Shown here one piece after another: positions 53,205 through 63,514 of a stretch of DNA of 64,000 bases. The position numbers and the translations under genes were made by a program. The stretch covers positions 12,929,983 to 12,993,982 of the forward strand of contig CM067568.1 of assembly GCA_034336665.1 (NCBI GenBank), in the 5' to 3' direction. This stretch comes from Luscinia megarhynchos. Taxonomy: Eukaryota > Chordata > Aves > Passeriformes > Turdidae. The first letter of the stretch is position 1. Every line of letters starts with the position of its first letter. A model generated the notes under the pieces. It did no database searches, was not told the DNA's origin, and saw nothing but the letters and a program-made list of their open reading frames with translations.

Positions 53205-56200
53205 TACTGTATCACTAAATGGAGGTAGATGTTTCCTTGTAGTGCAGAAATCCACCTAGCACAAGGGTTATCTAAAATTTAAGCCTCATGCGAAATTTGA
53301 AGACATTTCTCCCAAAACTCTCTAGATCACTCAGCAAAATCAGAAATAATGTTGCAACACTTTAAACTGCTCAGTGAGAAAGCAACCACCACTCTAAAAA
53401 TCCATATTATTTGTAAATCTCTCAGCAAAGACTATTCTGCTTCAGTACACCAGCTCCTGCTCAGCAAATACAAGGTATGTCTTAATGAGGTATCTTAATA
53501 ACTTGGGTTTAACCTTGACACTGGATGTTCTGGGTTAGTAATGTTAACTGTGACTTCTGCTTCTACCTGAAATGGTTTTTAATCCTTCAATTTCAAGGAG
53601 AATGCAGAAGCAAAACCTGAATTCCACGCCCAACGATCACATGCCACACCAAGGAAACATACCTAAAGTCATAAAAGAGAATGCTGTTTTACTTATTTCC
53701 CACAGGACACTGTCATAGACAGACTCAGTAATTTCAATTTCCCTTCCACCATTGTGGTGTTTCAGTATTTCCTTAGACAATTCAATATTCTCTAGAGGCA
53801 GGGAAATGCAACTCTCAAGAAAGACTCTGGATCCAGATGTAGCTGTCCACCTTCCTAGGCAAGTTAGCAATAAGGGGAGAAAAACCAGACCAGACAGTGC
53901 CACTGGAAAGCATCTATTACACTAATACACTTCACTGAAATAAAGATTTATCATTCCACATTTCAACTGAAAGGACTAAATATCCTGTGAAATGAGTATA
54001 TCAAAGCCCAACTTGATACCTGTAATCTCTTCATTTGAAGAATTTCATATAATGATTTCACATGAGAAATAAGCCATTGACTTTTATTTTTTTAAAATGA
54101 GTTCAAACTGCACTTCACTACAAAGCCAACTGGAAGAGCAAAAGGAAAGAGGTTAGGCTATTTAAAATTGAATACTGGAAATAATAAAATGCAGTGTTGA
54201 AGGAATAAATCTCATCACTAAGTAAAATAGTTTTAGGCAGTCAAGCATTTCTGTGCTAAAAAAGTAAAGCACAAAAGCAGCATTTAAAGAACAGCATTAA
54301 GCTATGATTTCTAAGAAAGAAAATAAAAACATCTGCTCAAGCCACTTGACAATATAATTGTCTTAACTGGAAAGCAAGCAAAGGTTTTATATTTAAAAAA
54401 TTGCATATTCACAAATTCCACTCTTTAAGTAAAGGAATTTTAAAATAGGGCTGATATTCTGAGATGGTAACAGTAAACATCAAGTGTTTGATAACTGTCA
54501 TCTAAGAAAAATAGATTTCATCATCTTGCAGCTAACTTTTATTAATTTAATTTTAATTTTGTCCAGGAGGTTCAACATGGTCTTTAATCCCCATGTCCTC
54601 TGTGGACTAACTGCCTACATCTAGATTTTGTCAATGTTACCTCACCATGCAAGCAGCTAATGTTATAACTCCTGATCTTCAGTACAAGGTACAGAAAATG
54701 TGACTGCTTTACCAGCCAGTGAAAATTACATAAAATTAATCACGTCCATTAGCACAGTTCTGTCTCCAGATGTGTTCAAAGATTTTGCTGAAAAAGATCT
54801 AACAGATCTATTATTCCAGGTATTAGGATAAGGCCCAGTTATTTTCTTTGATTCAAAATAGAGATCAAACTCAAGCACTCAGAGGTTAACATGCAGAGCA
54901 CACATTTAAAACATCTGAATATTGGTTTAAAAAGGCACACATTTAAAAAAGTAATTACTTTAGCTTTTGGCCTCTGATGTATGCTGCTTGATAGACAAAC
55001 ACTGCCTTTATCTTTTCATTGCTCTCCTTTAGATAGGTATCAATTTCCTAAGTTAAAGCAAATTTTCCTTCTCCCTAGAAAAAGAACAAAAAAGTAATTG
55101 AAAAAGTAAAGAACAATAAACATGAAAGTTAAGTCAAAGTTGCTGCTCAAGCATTTTGCTCCTTTGAAGATGAATGTAAAACTATGATATTTTGAAACAA
55201 ATATGTGCTTGCAAAAGGTAATAACTACAGTTTTTTGGATTAAATAAAACAGAAAATTAACAGCAGCTTTCCTGCTTACCCACATTTTATAGAGTCTATA
55301 CAAAGCTCCTTGAAAAAATCTGCACGTCACAGAATTAATGTATATTTTCAAATGTTTCAGTCAGCTCTTAGTTCAGGATATTTGGTCTCTGGTAAGTAAA
55401 TAAAAATACAATGAAAGTCCTCACTTGACAAAGAACTGTAAATAAAATCCAGTATTACTCAAATGCTTCATTTCAGCAGTGCATCCCAATCTCATTTTAA
55501 AAGTTTTGGTGGTTTCGGTTGTACTTTTCATTAAACTAAAGATAAAACCTTTAAAGATACAGATAAGCAATAAGGAAAAACAAGGGTTTAAACACAAAAC
55601 TTCAGGCAGAAAAGCACATACCTACTATGTATTGGTAACAAGATTTTGTACCTGTCTAGACAAGTCAGTGACATTCCTGCCAACTACTCCATGGCAGACA
55701 ATCAAAAAGAGAAGGGTTGGGCACTTAACCAAATTCTTCTTGGATTTTAACATCTTTAATTACAAATCTGCTTTTAAATTAAAAGTTCTGCTTCTAAGGA
55801 CATAGAGCAGACCTTGTAAAACAGTCTAATAATGCTGTAGGAAAAGACAATTAAGCTATAAATAAAATGCCCCATCTCTTACCGTTATCCAAACCAAGGC
55901 CATTAAAAAAAAAAAAAGTTTAAAAAGCACATCTAGGAGGCAAAGACAAAACAAATTAGATTTAGCAGCAAATCAGAGTCTACAGTCATACTGACTAGAA
56001 TTGGATGTGATATTAAATAAATATGACACCAAATTTATTCAAGTTGATCTTTGCAGAGATCCAGCACTACAATACTGAAGCAGTACACTTAATCTGTACC
56101 AAAGAAATGTAAATATTTGAGATGATAGCAAACTTGGATCAGTAGTGAGGTTAAAACTCGTTTTAGTATAATTCATCTGCAGCAAGTGGAATGATGGGAA

Positions 56201-57460
56201 AATGCAGGGTATAGAACATACGTATTTCACAGCACACACTTCTCTTTTCTCTGAAGCACTTGCTAAGATTGTTCAGGATTGCCAGAGCTGCCTAGAAAAA
56301 GGTACCTTTTTGTTTCCTCCACTTATAAAGTACAACAACATCTTGCACTATTTGCCTGCAGATAACAGGAATCCTTTTCATTGGGTCCAGGTGCTAAAGT
56401 TTACTTCTAATAGATTGAAGAAGCCACCTTTTTCAATAAAACATTTATCATTAATATCAGGATTCTGCTGTCCCAAATATTTGAGATTCTCTCTTTTCTG
56501 GCAGATAATGCATAATTAATAAAATAAAATTAAAAGTGTTGAATAAATTATCTGTTTCCTCATCTCATGTGACAGGCATATTGCACAGTTGTAAAAGCAG
56601 TTAGAAAAGTAACTCAAAGTTACAAAAACTAATTTTAAGACTACAGCAATATCTGCCCAGTACAGCTGTATGACTGTATTTATTCTTAATCTTTAGACAG
56701 ACTTTCAGAAATATTGAAAGCCTCACTGCCATATACACAATCTTTAAAAAGGTACCTACATTCACCTGCACAGATCCAAGGAATGCAGAAGTGGGCACAG
56801 CTTTAGGAAAGAGGCTGAATGAATGAAGTTTTTCTTACACATAAATATTCAAGAAGCTGGAATGTGTAGTAAAACGTGGAGGCTGGCAGCTTTGAATAAC
56901 AAGTTCATGCCTTTGTGTCTGAGCTACAACACAAGGAAGCCACATAACCCCAACCAGAACAAAAGAATGTTGCTCCATTTCCCAGAAAACTTTGATTTCC
57001 AGAAACGTTCAATGCCTAAAAAAGCATCTCACACTAAGTGTGTGTTATCCTTCCTGGTATCTTCACGTAGTCAAAATTCAGTTTTCCAACATGTGTGTAT
57101 CTTGGAATAAAGGCAAACACAGATTAATGAGCCAAGCTAAGTACTTTGTGGGGCAGCCTTGCTTTGAAAACAAACAAACTCCAGCACCTTCCCTTAAGTC
57201 CTCCTCCCTCCCCTAAGGAATGCACACAGCATCCCTCTTCATTCACATACCTTGCTGAACCAAACCATACATGGCATTTGCCTTACACACAGTTCCAAGC
57301 TTGCTATTCCAGAGGGCACTCCGAAATTCAGGCACCATGAACAACATACCCTTTTCCAACTTTCTGGGAGCTGAGCTACAAAGCACTTCCTTTGGTCTCT
57401 GCAATTGTCATCCATCCCTGCCCGAGCACAAATCCATCAGCATTTACTGCACTCGTTAAT
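53205..57460. other. AT-rich intron, no gene seen
   Basis: A13 run at 55905-55917. Otherwise no recognisable exon, RNA gene or repeat family. Confidence 0.5.
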
Positions 57461-57960
57461 GAGTGATCTCCCATTTTAGCTGTCATCAAAAAGGACACTT
57501 AATTGTTTCCTCGGCTGGAATGAAATACAGCTACTGTATCCAACCAGCAGATCCAATACTCCCGGCTCAATTCTGCTCCCAGTTCAGGACAACAAAACAC
57601 ATTAAACAGCCGGAGAACAAAGGACAAGAAGGAGAGACGCAGAGAATCTCGGACAAGCAGGGAGATTCACTTTTACTGCATATAGTTCTACTTTCCCATA
57701 GCCCAGATGGAACGCTTTCTTCCGGGAAAACTGAAAATGAGAAGAGGAACAACCAGCTTTCCTCCTGCTGCCAGGAGCCAGTAGAGGCCGCCCAAGACCG
57801 TGGATCGCTCCCGCAGAACTGCGGCATGGGACAGCAGCATCCCGACCCGCACAACAAGCACTTCTGCCGTTCTTCTTCCACTTCCCAGTTCCACACACGC
57901 TTTGCCACCCGTACAAATCGCCTCAGTGCAGTCTAGTCCCCCTCAAGGGCAACTCCTGGT
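57461..57960. promoter_or_regulatory. Weak CpG-enriched patch (candidate regulatory element)
   Basis: By eye about 18-20 CpG occur in ~460 bp, against near absence in the flanks. It sits about 5.5 kb below exon 3. Several frames stay open (157 codons on plus, 113 and 104 on minus) because the patch is GC-richer; none resembles a known protein. It could be an intronic enhancer or alternative promoter. Function is inferred only from composition. Confidence 0.4.
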
Positions 57961-60159
57961 GGCCAGAATCCACACAGCTGCACGTGGTTCTCTCGGGATT
58001 ATCCAAACTAGGTCTTCTACTTGCTGGGGAACCACTCCAGGTTTCCTTCCCTGAAAGTTTCCCCACGACACTCTGTAGCACAAAACCCATTCATTTCAGC
58101 GTGAATGAGAGACTATCCTCACATTTTCTAGCAATGCTGCAAACACACCACTTTTGGTGAAGTTCCAGCTACCCAACCTTTATTCCACGCCAGGAACTCT
58201 CCCCAGCTGGAACTGGCCGTGCACCGCAGAGACACAGTGAAGTGAACCCAACCTCACAGGTGGGTTTCATGTCAGCTCTATTTAAGCACAGGGTCAAGAA
58301 CCACAAAGGACATCATCTACACAGAAGACCTCATTGTGAAGGTCATCACTATTTCCTTAGAGTAATTAAGTGCTCCAGTATCTTTTACTTCTACAGCAAT
58401 AACCACCATGGAGAACAGAGCAAGAAATAGTAATTTGTTTATAGCAGGTCAAGGAACACATATATTAAATAGTGTTTTAGCCCACCTAAACAGCCACAAA
58501 AAAAAAAAAAAGCTGTTTTCAACATTGTACTAGAAGTAGGGAAGACAGGAATTTATGCAGGGCAGAAAAAGCATGTTGATTAAATTTATTAATGAGATTA
58601 TAAAACGATCTCCTCAGATAATCAGAAGGACTGAACTCAATAATCCAGACGGTCTCTTCCCCTTTGGGCTTCTGTGATTAAATAATCATTAAGTGGATAT
58701 CATCTGTAGCCCACAGTGGGTGAATCTGAGCTCCTGTATGGTTTTCAGTGACACTGTACTTGAATGTACACGCTTGGCACAGCAGAATCAAAGTTAAAAA
58801 GGCAGACTTCTGTTTAGTGTGCTTTGCTCTTTTGCTATTTCCAAACACTTGAAACACATACCATGCATATTTCCTACACACAGTACAGGCTAAATACAAG
58901 AATTAAAGAATAACAGTTGCAAACAGTTACTGACTATTGCTATGCCAATTTCATGGTTTGTTTCTTGTGCATCCACTTTGTTACTCAAAGAAGAGGCCAA
59001 GTTGAACTAGAAACTGACTTCAGAAACAAATAAAAGGTCAGCTTCAGATATTTGAGTGCTGATTTCTACTTTTTTGTTCCTAATTCTAGGTTACAATTTG
59101 AATGCATGATTACTTTTGAGATGTGCAATACCACTGAAGTTTTCAAAAAGAACCTCTGTAGCAGCAGAACACTTATTAAAATATATTTAAATCCAAGCCA
59201 GTTAGATATCCAGCTCGGTATCTAACACTGTAAGAACAGATCCTTTCACACCAATAGCCACCTCAATCTCTAAAAGCTGTAAGAAGGCAATAAAAAAGCA
59301 TTCCACACTTCCCAAGCTTTCCAACTTCCCCAAATCTTTTGGATGACCAGAAAAAGAGAAGCAAACGGAAAGAAAAACCCACACTGTAATGTATTCATGC
59401 ACTGTTTTACCAACACCACTACCTTCCCTGCATGTCCCATCTCCTTCCCCACAGACTTTGCTAGTCACAATTAACGTTTCACATCAGCACTCCAACCACC
59501 AGAAACAAACCAGAGCCAGTGCTGTCCAGTCTTCATTCAGCTCCACATTTGCTCATCAACAACTTTCTGCAGTGACTTTCCCGTGAAGCACTTGCCCCAC
59601 AAACATAAGGTATTTGAAAAACATACAAAACAAACAAAGAAAGGGATGGAAAAGTGTGGTGCAAGCTGCATTCAGCACTCAAAGAATGTGATAGTAATGA
59701 TACTTTCAAAGACTACTACATGGAGAAGAATCCAGAAGAATCAGTTTATACATCACTTATTTAATTTCTTATTTAGTGATTTTAGGAAAAGAAGCAGCAC
59801 TGCTCTAGCAGGGTTTGCTGCTATCAAGAAAACCTGAGGAATATTTTGAAAAGAGAAAATCATTTGCAGAGATATGGATGTGCATAAATGGGAAGAACTG
59901 GAATGTAGCTTCCTAATATAAATTATGGTTCTTAAAATTTAAAGCAGTAAAGAAAAAGAAAGACCTGCATGTATTAGTCAATTGGCAGCATTCACATGTG
60001 CTGTCCATGTGGGCATCTTCCCTAAATAGGCAAACAAACTAAAATGCAGAAAACTGAGAAATTTTTGAGGCAAAGAAAGCACTTTTGTTGTTTGAGAGCC
60101 TCACAAAAGCTCACTCCAGCAGAGGACTCTGTTCACTCACATGCAACAAAGATGACTTC
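57961..60159. other. Intron with no gene seen
   Basis: A14 at 58498-58511. A possible very old CR1 tail lies at about 58600-58680 (GGACTGAACTCAATAATCC then a GGGCTTCTGTGATTA end), too diverged to call firmly. Confidence 0.45.
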
Positions 60160-60480
60160 ATATTGCAAGAGGTGCAGAGAAGAACTACAGGATAATCAAA
60201 CAGATGGGAAAGCCCTTTTTAAAGGGCTGAACAAAGAACTTGGCTTGTTTAGTTGAGCCAAACAAGGCTAAGGGGGAATGTGATTTCAGACAAGCATCTC
60301 AAGTAAATAACCAAAGGGAAAACAGCACCCCTTCAACTACAGGTTGCCCAACTACAGAACAGCAAAAAACATTCTGAACCACAGATGTTAATTTGGAAAG
60401 CTTCTATCGAACGAAGTGGAGTTTTGGAAATTTTCAAACTCCTGTCAGGTGGAAAGGGGAGAAAAGCTTACCTGGTTTTG
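60160..60480 (+). mobile_element. Ancient CR1-like LINE fragment
   Basis: The plus strand carries a diverged CR1 3'-region order: GAACTTGGCTTGTTTAGTTG, then AGGCTAAGGGGGAATGTGAT, then a decayed stretch and AACTCCTGTCAGGTGGAAAG. This corresponds to the 'CTGGGGTTGTTTAGCCTGGAG ... AAGGCTGAGGGG' block of CR1, and is more diverged than the copies at 17.6-18.4 and 52.8 kb. Confidence 0.6.
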
Positions 60481-60501
60481 ATATGAAGCTTGATCACGTT
60501 A

Positions 60502-60557
60502 CAAACCTTTGCTTTACTTTATGATGTTTCAAACCTTTGTTTTCCTATATGATGTTT
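60502..60557. repeat. 28-bp tandem duplication
   Basis: Two adjacent 28-bp copies (60502-60529 and 60530-60557) each begin CAAACCTTTG and end ATGATGTTT, with a few internal mismatches. Confidence 0.8.
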
Positions 60558-60929
60558 CAAGTTTGTCCACAGTATTGAAAGAAGCAATAAAGACATGGAA
60601 GTAAATGGAATAAGTTTTTTACACCAAAGACAACTCACATCCAATGTTTTATCTAATATTTTCATGATCTCTATAACAGAAATCACTTATATAAGTGGAG
60701 CTTGCCTGTATGTATTTAAATAAAATGTTTGACTGACGTTATTTGAAACAGCAACAATACTTTTAATTTCATTAGAGATAAGACTTACAAAATCCATTAA
60801 GTGGCCAACGTGGTAAAACTACAATAGGCTGTATTAATTGTCGAAATTATTACAAGGGGGAGGGGTTACTTGGAACATTCCTCCTGACGCCCTTCAATAA
60901 ATTAGTATCCAAGGAGTAACAATGTGCTT

Positions 60930-61400
60930 GTGAAATTTCTGTAGAGTACACCAGACTGGAACTGTCACCAGTACAAAGAGGACTGGGTAGTTATCCAGGA
61001 GAGTTCATGGGTTTTGAGAGCTGGAATGCCAGAGAGTGGAATTTAATAGTACAACATGTGAAATCATGCGTTTAGGGACCAGTAACCTTTTCTGTAAGCT
61101 GAGAACTCACCACGTGGAAGCAGCACAGGAGGAATGAACAGAGCAGTGAGGTATGGAAATCATCATCTAAGGATACTGACGTTTACATGAGCACAAGAAG
61201 AGCTCAGAATACTCGTGAAAGAAACAATGAGAAATTCCACTAGGCTCAGGAAGCCTCTGAGCTGAAATTAGAGAGGTTAGAGCAGTGCTGGGGGGAGCAT
61301 CACCACTGAAGAGTTAAATATTGTATTCAGTATCAGGAGAATCTTTGGTCTGAAGCAGTTCAATTGAACAGATTTATGTTAAAACACTGCTGTGTCTCCT
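60930..61400 (+). mobile_element. Ancient CR1-like LINE fragment (more 5' region)
   Basis: Blocks such as GGGTAGTTATCCAGGAGAGT, GAGAGCTGGAATGCCAGAG and GTGAAATCATGCGTTTAGGG resemble the CR1 segment that lies 5' of the 3'-end block. It follows the 60160-60480 piece instead of preceding it, so the two come from different insertions or a rearrangement. Confidence 0.45.
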
Positions 61401-62689
61401 CACAGAACTTTGCTTGGCTACAGATGATGGAGTTTATTAACTTGCTCAGTAAAATACATACTCCATTCCTTATTTCATTACCTGCAGGAGTTCCAGCCCA
61501 AGGTGAAGAACACTATTAGCACAAGTTATGAAAAAGCACTGCACATAACTCTAATTCAATGGATCAGATATTGTAAGATTTGTAACTGCCTGACAAACAA
61601 GAAAAGAGATGGTCTTCCAAACAGAGCACTTGGGAAGAGGAATTAAAGCTGTTCTAAAATTGCACTAGTAAGTTCCTGGAAAGGACAGAAAAACAGATGT
61701 ATTCCTACACCTAGAAGTTTATGCACCCATGTTAAGGATCTGTTTATAGTACATGTGCAGACTGGACATTTTAGAGTTCCATCTGTGGTCTGTGCAACCA
61801 GCACAACTTTCATTCCTTCCTTTCACCACACCAGCCATAGATAAAGGGTGGCAGCTCTAAGTGTTATTGAGCTGCTCTCCAGTTCTTTGCTACTACCTTC
61901 TGTTCAAGAGTCAAGGGCTAAACTAACTGCCCAGCCCAACACTGTAAGGAATTCTCTGGCTCAGACAAATGAAGATTGAATGCCTTTTTCCTCCTCTGTA
62001 GGTGAAAAAAGGACGTTTTAGCATCATCTGGAGTTTTATTTAACAAACATCCTTCAGGAGAGGCATTTGTTATACCTTCAGTCAATTGCCCCTTCACCCT
62101 GCCCAGTACAGTTTGGAAGTTTGATATTTACTAAAACCTCAATTTACTCAAAGATTTTGGGTACGATCTGCAAGAATTCCAATACTGGACAACTGTGACA
62201 CTGCTGTCAGCAGTTATTGGGGCTGTACTTAACAGCCTGGGTTAGCCATCCCAGTCCTGCACTGAAGCAATGAGATAGTCTGAGCATTTTCCAACCCTTT
62301 TCTGATGGGTCCATTAAGTTTGTCAGGCATTCAGATTCCAAAGGAAAACGCAGACTCACGCGTGACACGTGACTCTATACCCAAGATGTACCAGAGTTTT
62401 ACTCATTTGATTAAATCTCTACTTTTGCATCGGTCTTTGTCTTTGCAAAAGTCTTTTATCCGCAATGTTTGAAAGAAGGTCTCTTAGCTCTCCCACTTTA
62501 CCGCTACACACTTGCATCTCATTGAGTATCTCAATAAGCAGCACATCCCTCCCTGCTTGTAACTGCTCTCTGAACAAGAAACGCCACATGAAAGATCCCG
62601 ACAGCCTTGGCAAGGCAACTTCATCCGTTCAGCCCCGTCTCCGGGAAGAGACACTGGAAGCCTTTCACTTGCAAAACTTCCCGGGGCCG
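61401..62689. other. Intron leading into the CpG island, no gene seen
   Basis: Ordinary AT-rich sequence to about 62300, then rising GC. The E-box/palindrome cluster at 62356-62373 is the only site singled out. Confidence 0.5.
62356..62373. promoter_or_regulatory. Palindrome plus E-box cluster at the island shore
   Basis: TCACGCGTGA (62356-62365) is a perfect 10-bp palindrome. It is followed directly by CACGTGAC (62366-62373), which contains a canonical CACGTG E-box. Such sites are bound by bHLH-zip factors (USF, MYC/MAX, TFE families). The cluster sits in intron 3, about 0.7 kb below exon 3. Function is inferred only. Confidence 0.4.
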
Positions 62690-63087
62690 CGTCCACAGCC
62701 ACGAGCCATTTAAAATAACAAAACCACCATCCACCTTCCACCTCGGCCGGCGCCCGGCGAGGCAACGCTCCACCTGCCGCAAGCCTCGCTGCGAATAGCG
62801 GGGAGGGAGGGAGCAGCCAGCTCACAAGCAAACACACGCCAAAAAACCGCAAACAAGCAGGGAAAACTGAAGTGCCGCCTCCAAGGAAACCTGTTGCTGA
62901 CCACCGCCGGAGCGCGGCTGCGGGATCCCGCATCCCGCCGCGCCCGGAGCCAACTTTCCCCGCGGGCGCGGGTCACGGATGGAGCCGGCGGACGTGCGGG
63001 GCCGGTGCGGGGGCGGCCGGGCTGAGCCGGGCCGGGGCCGCGCCGCCAGCGCCCCCCGGCCTGGGCGCCGTGCGAGCCGGTACTCAC

Positions 63088-63145
63088 TCGATGAAGTAGC
63101 TGGCGCCCTCCTCCGAGAACCCCTCCTCCCATCCGCGGGGCAGGT
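63088..63145 (-). CDS. PLEKHA7: PLEKHA7 coding exon 3 (first half of WW domain 2)
   Basis: The exon is 58 nt. It completes codon 54 as Asp and reads LPRGWEEGFSEEGASYFI, ending with GA of codon 73, so intron 3 is phase 2. Trp59 is the first tryptophan of the second WW domain; its second half (His-Asn-Gln... in the family) must lie in exon 4, outside the window. The acceptor is CTTGCAG|AC and the donor is GA|GTGAGT. Exon 3 splits WW domain 2 at the position and phase where exon 1 splits WW domain 1 (FFI-GA versus YFI-GA). Retention of intron 3 would give GAG TGA, an immediate stop. Confidence 0.92.
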
Positions 63146-63258
63146 CTGCAAGGCACGGGGGACGGGGAACAGAGAGAGAGCGGGAAGGAGGGGTGAGAAC
63201 TTGGCCGGCGGACCGGCCGGCCGCGGGGCGGGGGGCGCGGAGGGGCGCGGGCACGCAC
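63146..63258 (-). other. PLEKHA7 intron 2 (113 bp, phase 1)
   Basis: A short GC-rich intron with donor GTGCGT and acceptor CGTGCCTTGCAG. A long pyrimidine tract (CTCTCTCTCTG then C/T-rich) precedes the acceptor. CTCAC (forward 63193-63197), roughly 48 nt from the acceptor, could serve as branch point. Confidence 0.88.
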
Positions 63259-63335
63259 CTGAGCGGATCATGTGGCCGGAGTTGACGGGCTCGCCGGTGC
63301 GCGGATGCAGCCAAGTGGTGCTGCGGGTCAGGTCG
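63259..63335 (-). CDS. PLEKHA7: PLEKHA7 coding exon 2 (second half of WW domain 1)
   Basis: The exon is 77 nt and entered in phase 2. It completes codon 28 as Asp, gives DLTRS, continues TTWLHPRTGEPVNSGHMIRS, and ends with the first base of codon 54, so intron 2 is phase 1. Trp36 and Pro39 complete the WW signature, with a Trp14-Trp36 spacing of 22 as expected. The last 20 residues agree with the PLEKHA7 family as I recall it. The D-L-T-R-S stretch differs from the mammalian residues at the same place and looks like lineage divergence in a loop. The acceptor is CCCCGCAG|C and the donor is CTCAG|GTGCGT. Confidence 0.92.
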
Positions 63336-63427
63336 CTGCGGGGGAGAAGCGGAAAACATGCACCTGTTAGCGCGGGCGGGAGCGGGGCCGCGCCGCCCCC
63401 CGCCGCCCTCCCGCGGCGCCCCCTTAC
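63336..63427 (-). other. PLEKHA7 intron 1 (92 bp, phase 2)
   Basis: This is a very short GC-rich intron inside the promoter CpG island. The donor is GTAAGG at the 63427 side, and the acceptor at the 63336 side is TTCTCCCCCGCAG. A good branch-point candidate, CTAAC (forward GTTAG, 63366-63370), lies about 31 nt above the acceptor. If the intron were retained, the frame would read GAG then TAA, a stop directly after exon 1. Confidence 0.88.
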
Positions 63428-63510
63428 TCGATGAAGAAGACGCGCCCGTCCCTGCAGACGCCGTAGGACCAGTGCTCAGGTAGAGTGTCCCGCCCCACCG
63501 CCGCCGCCAT
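63428..63510 (-). CDS. PLEKHA7: PLEKHA7 coding exon 1 (first half of WW domain 1)
   Basis: The exon is 83 nt: 27 codons plus two bases (GA) of codon 28, so intron 1 is phase 2. Translation starts MAAAVGRDTLPEHWSYGVCR and ends DGRVFFI. This matches the PLEKHA7 N-terminus, apart from one residue missing in the opening Ala-rich stretch compared with the human protein as I remember it. Trp14 is the first signature tryptophan of WW domain 1. The donor is GA|GTAAGG. The start at 63510 is preferred because A at -3 and G at +4 give a strong initiation context, because it sits in a perfect TISU element, and because it gives the family's usual N-terminus. The frame stays open upstream to an ATG at 63858, but that 116-residue extension is GC-rich low-complexity sequence unlike the family. 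WW domain 1 contributes to PDZD11 binding in mammals. Confidence 0.93.
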
Positions 63511-63514
63511 GTTC
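63503..63514 (-). promoter_or_regulatory. TISU / YY1 element over the PLEKHA7 start codon
   Basis: The minus strand reads GAACATGGCGGC, a perfect match to the TISU consensus SAASATGGCGGC, which is also the YY1 core. Established knowledge: TISU genes have very short 5' UTRs, initiate without scanning, and are transcribed from TATA-less, YY1-dependent promoters. The inferred transcription start is therefore within roughly 5-30 nt above 63514. Confidence 0.8.

Larger units (their letters stand above)
1..63087 (-). other. PLEKHA7 intron 3 (partial, >63 kb)
   Basis: From the donor at 63087 to the left edge I found no block encoding the rest of WW domain 2 or the PH domain, so the whole stretch is taken as one phase-2 intron. 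It is AT-rich with scattered old repeats. Features inside it are listed separately. Confidence 0.75.

Noticed and set aside
57463..57936. 157-codon open frame, plus strand
   Set aside because: It overlaps long open frames on the other strand in a GC-richer patch, has no recognisable domain, and its composition explains it.
58600..58680. CR1 tail ending GGGCTTCTGTGATTA
   Set aside because: The similarity is confined to a short, weakly matching end. It is mentioned in the segment note but not called.
1..63087. PLEKHA7 exon 4 (second half of WW domain 2) or later exons
   Set aside because: I looked on the minus strand for the expected His-Asn-Gln-Gln-Thr-Thr continuation and PH-domain segments and saw none. 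A profile search would be decisive.
62710..63434. Long frames on both strands over the promoter island
   Set aside because: They are GC-driven shadows of, or run through the introns of, PLEKHA7 exons 1-3. The spliced reading explains the conserved parts.
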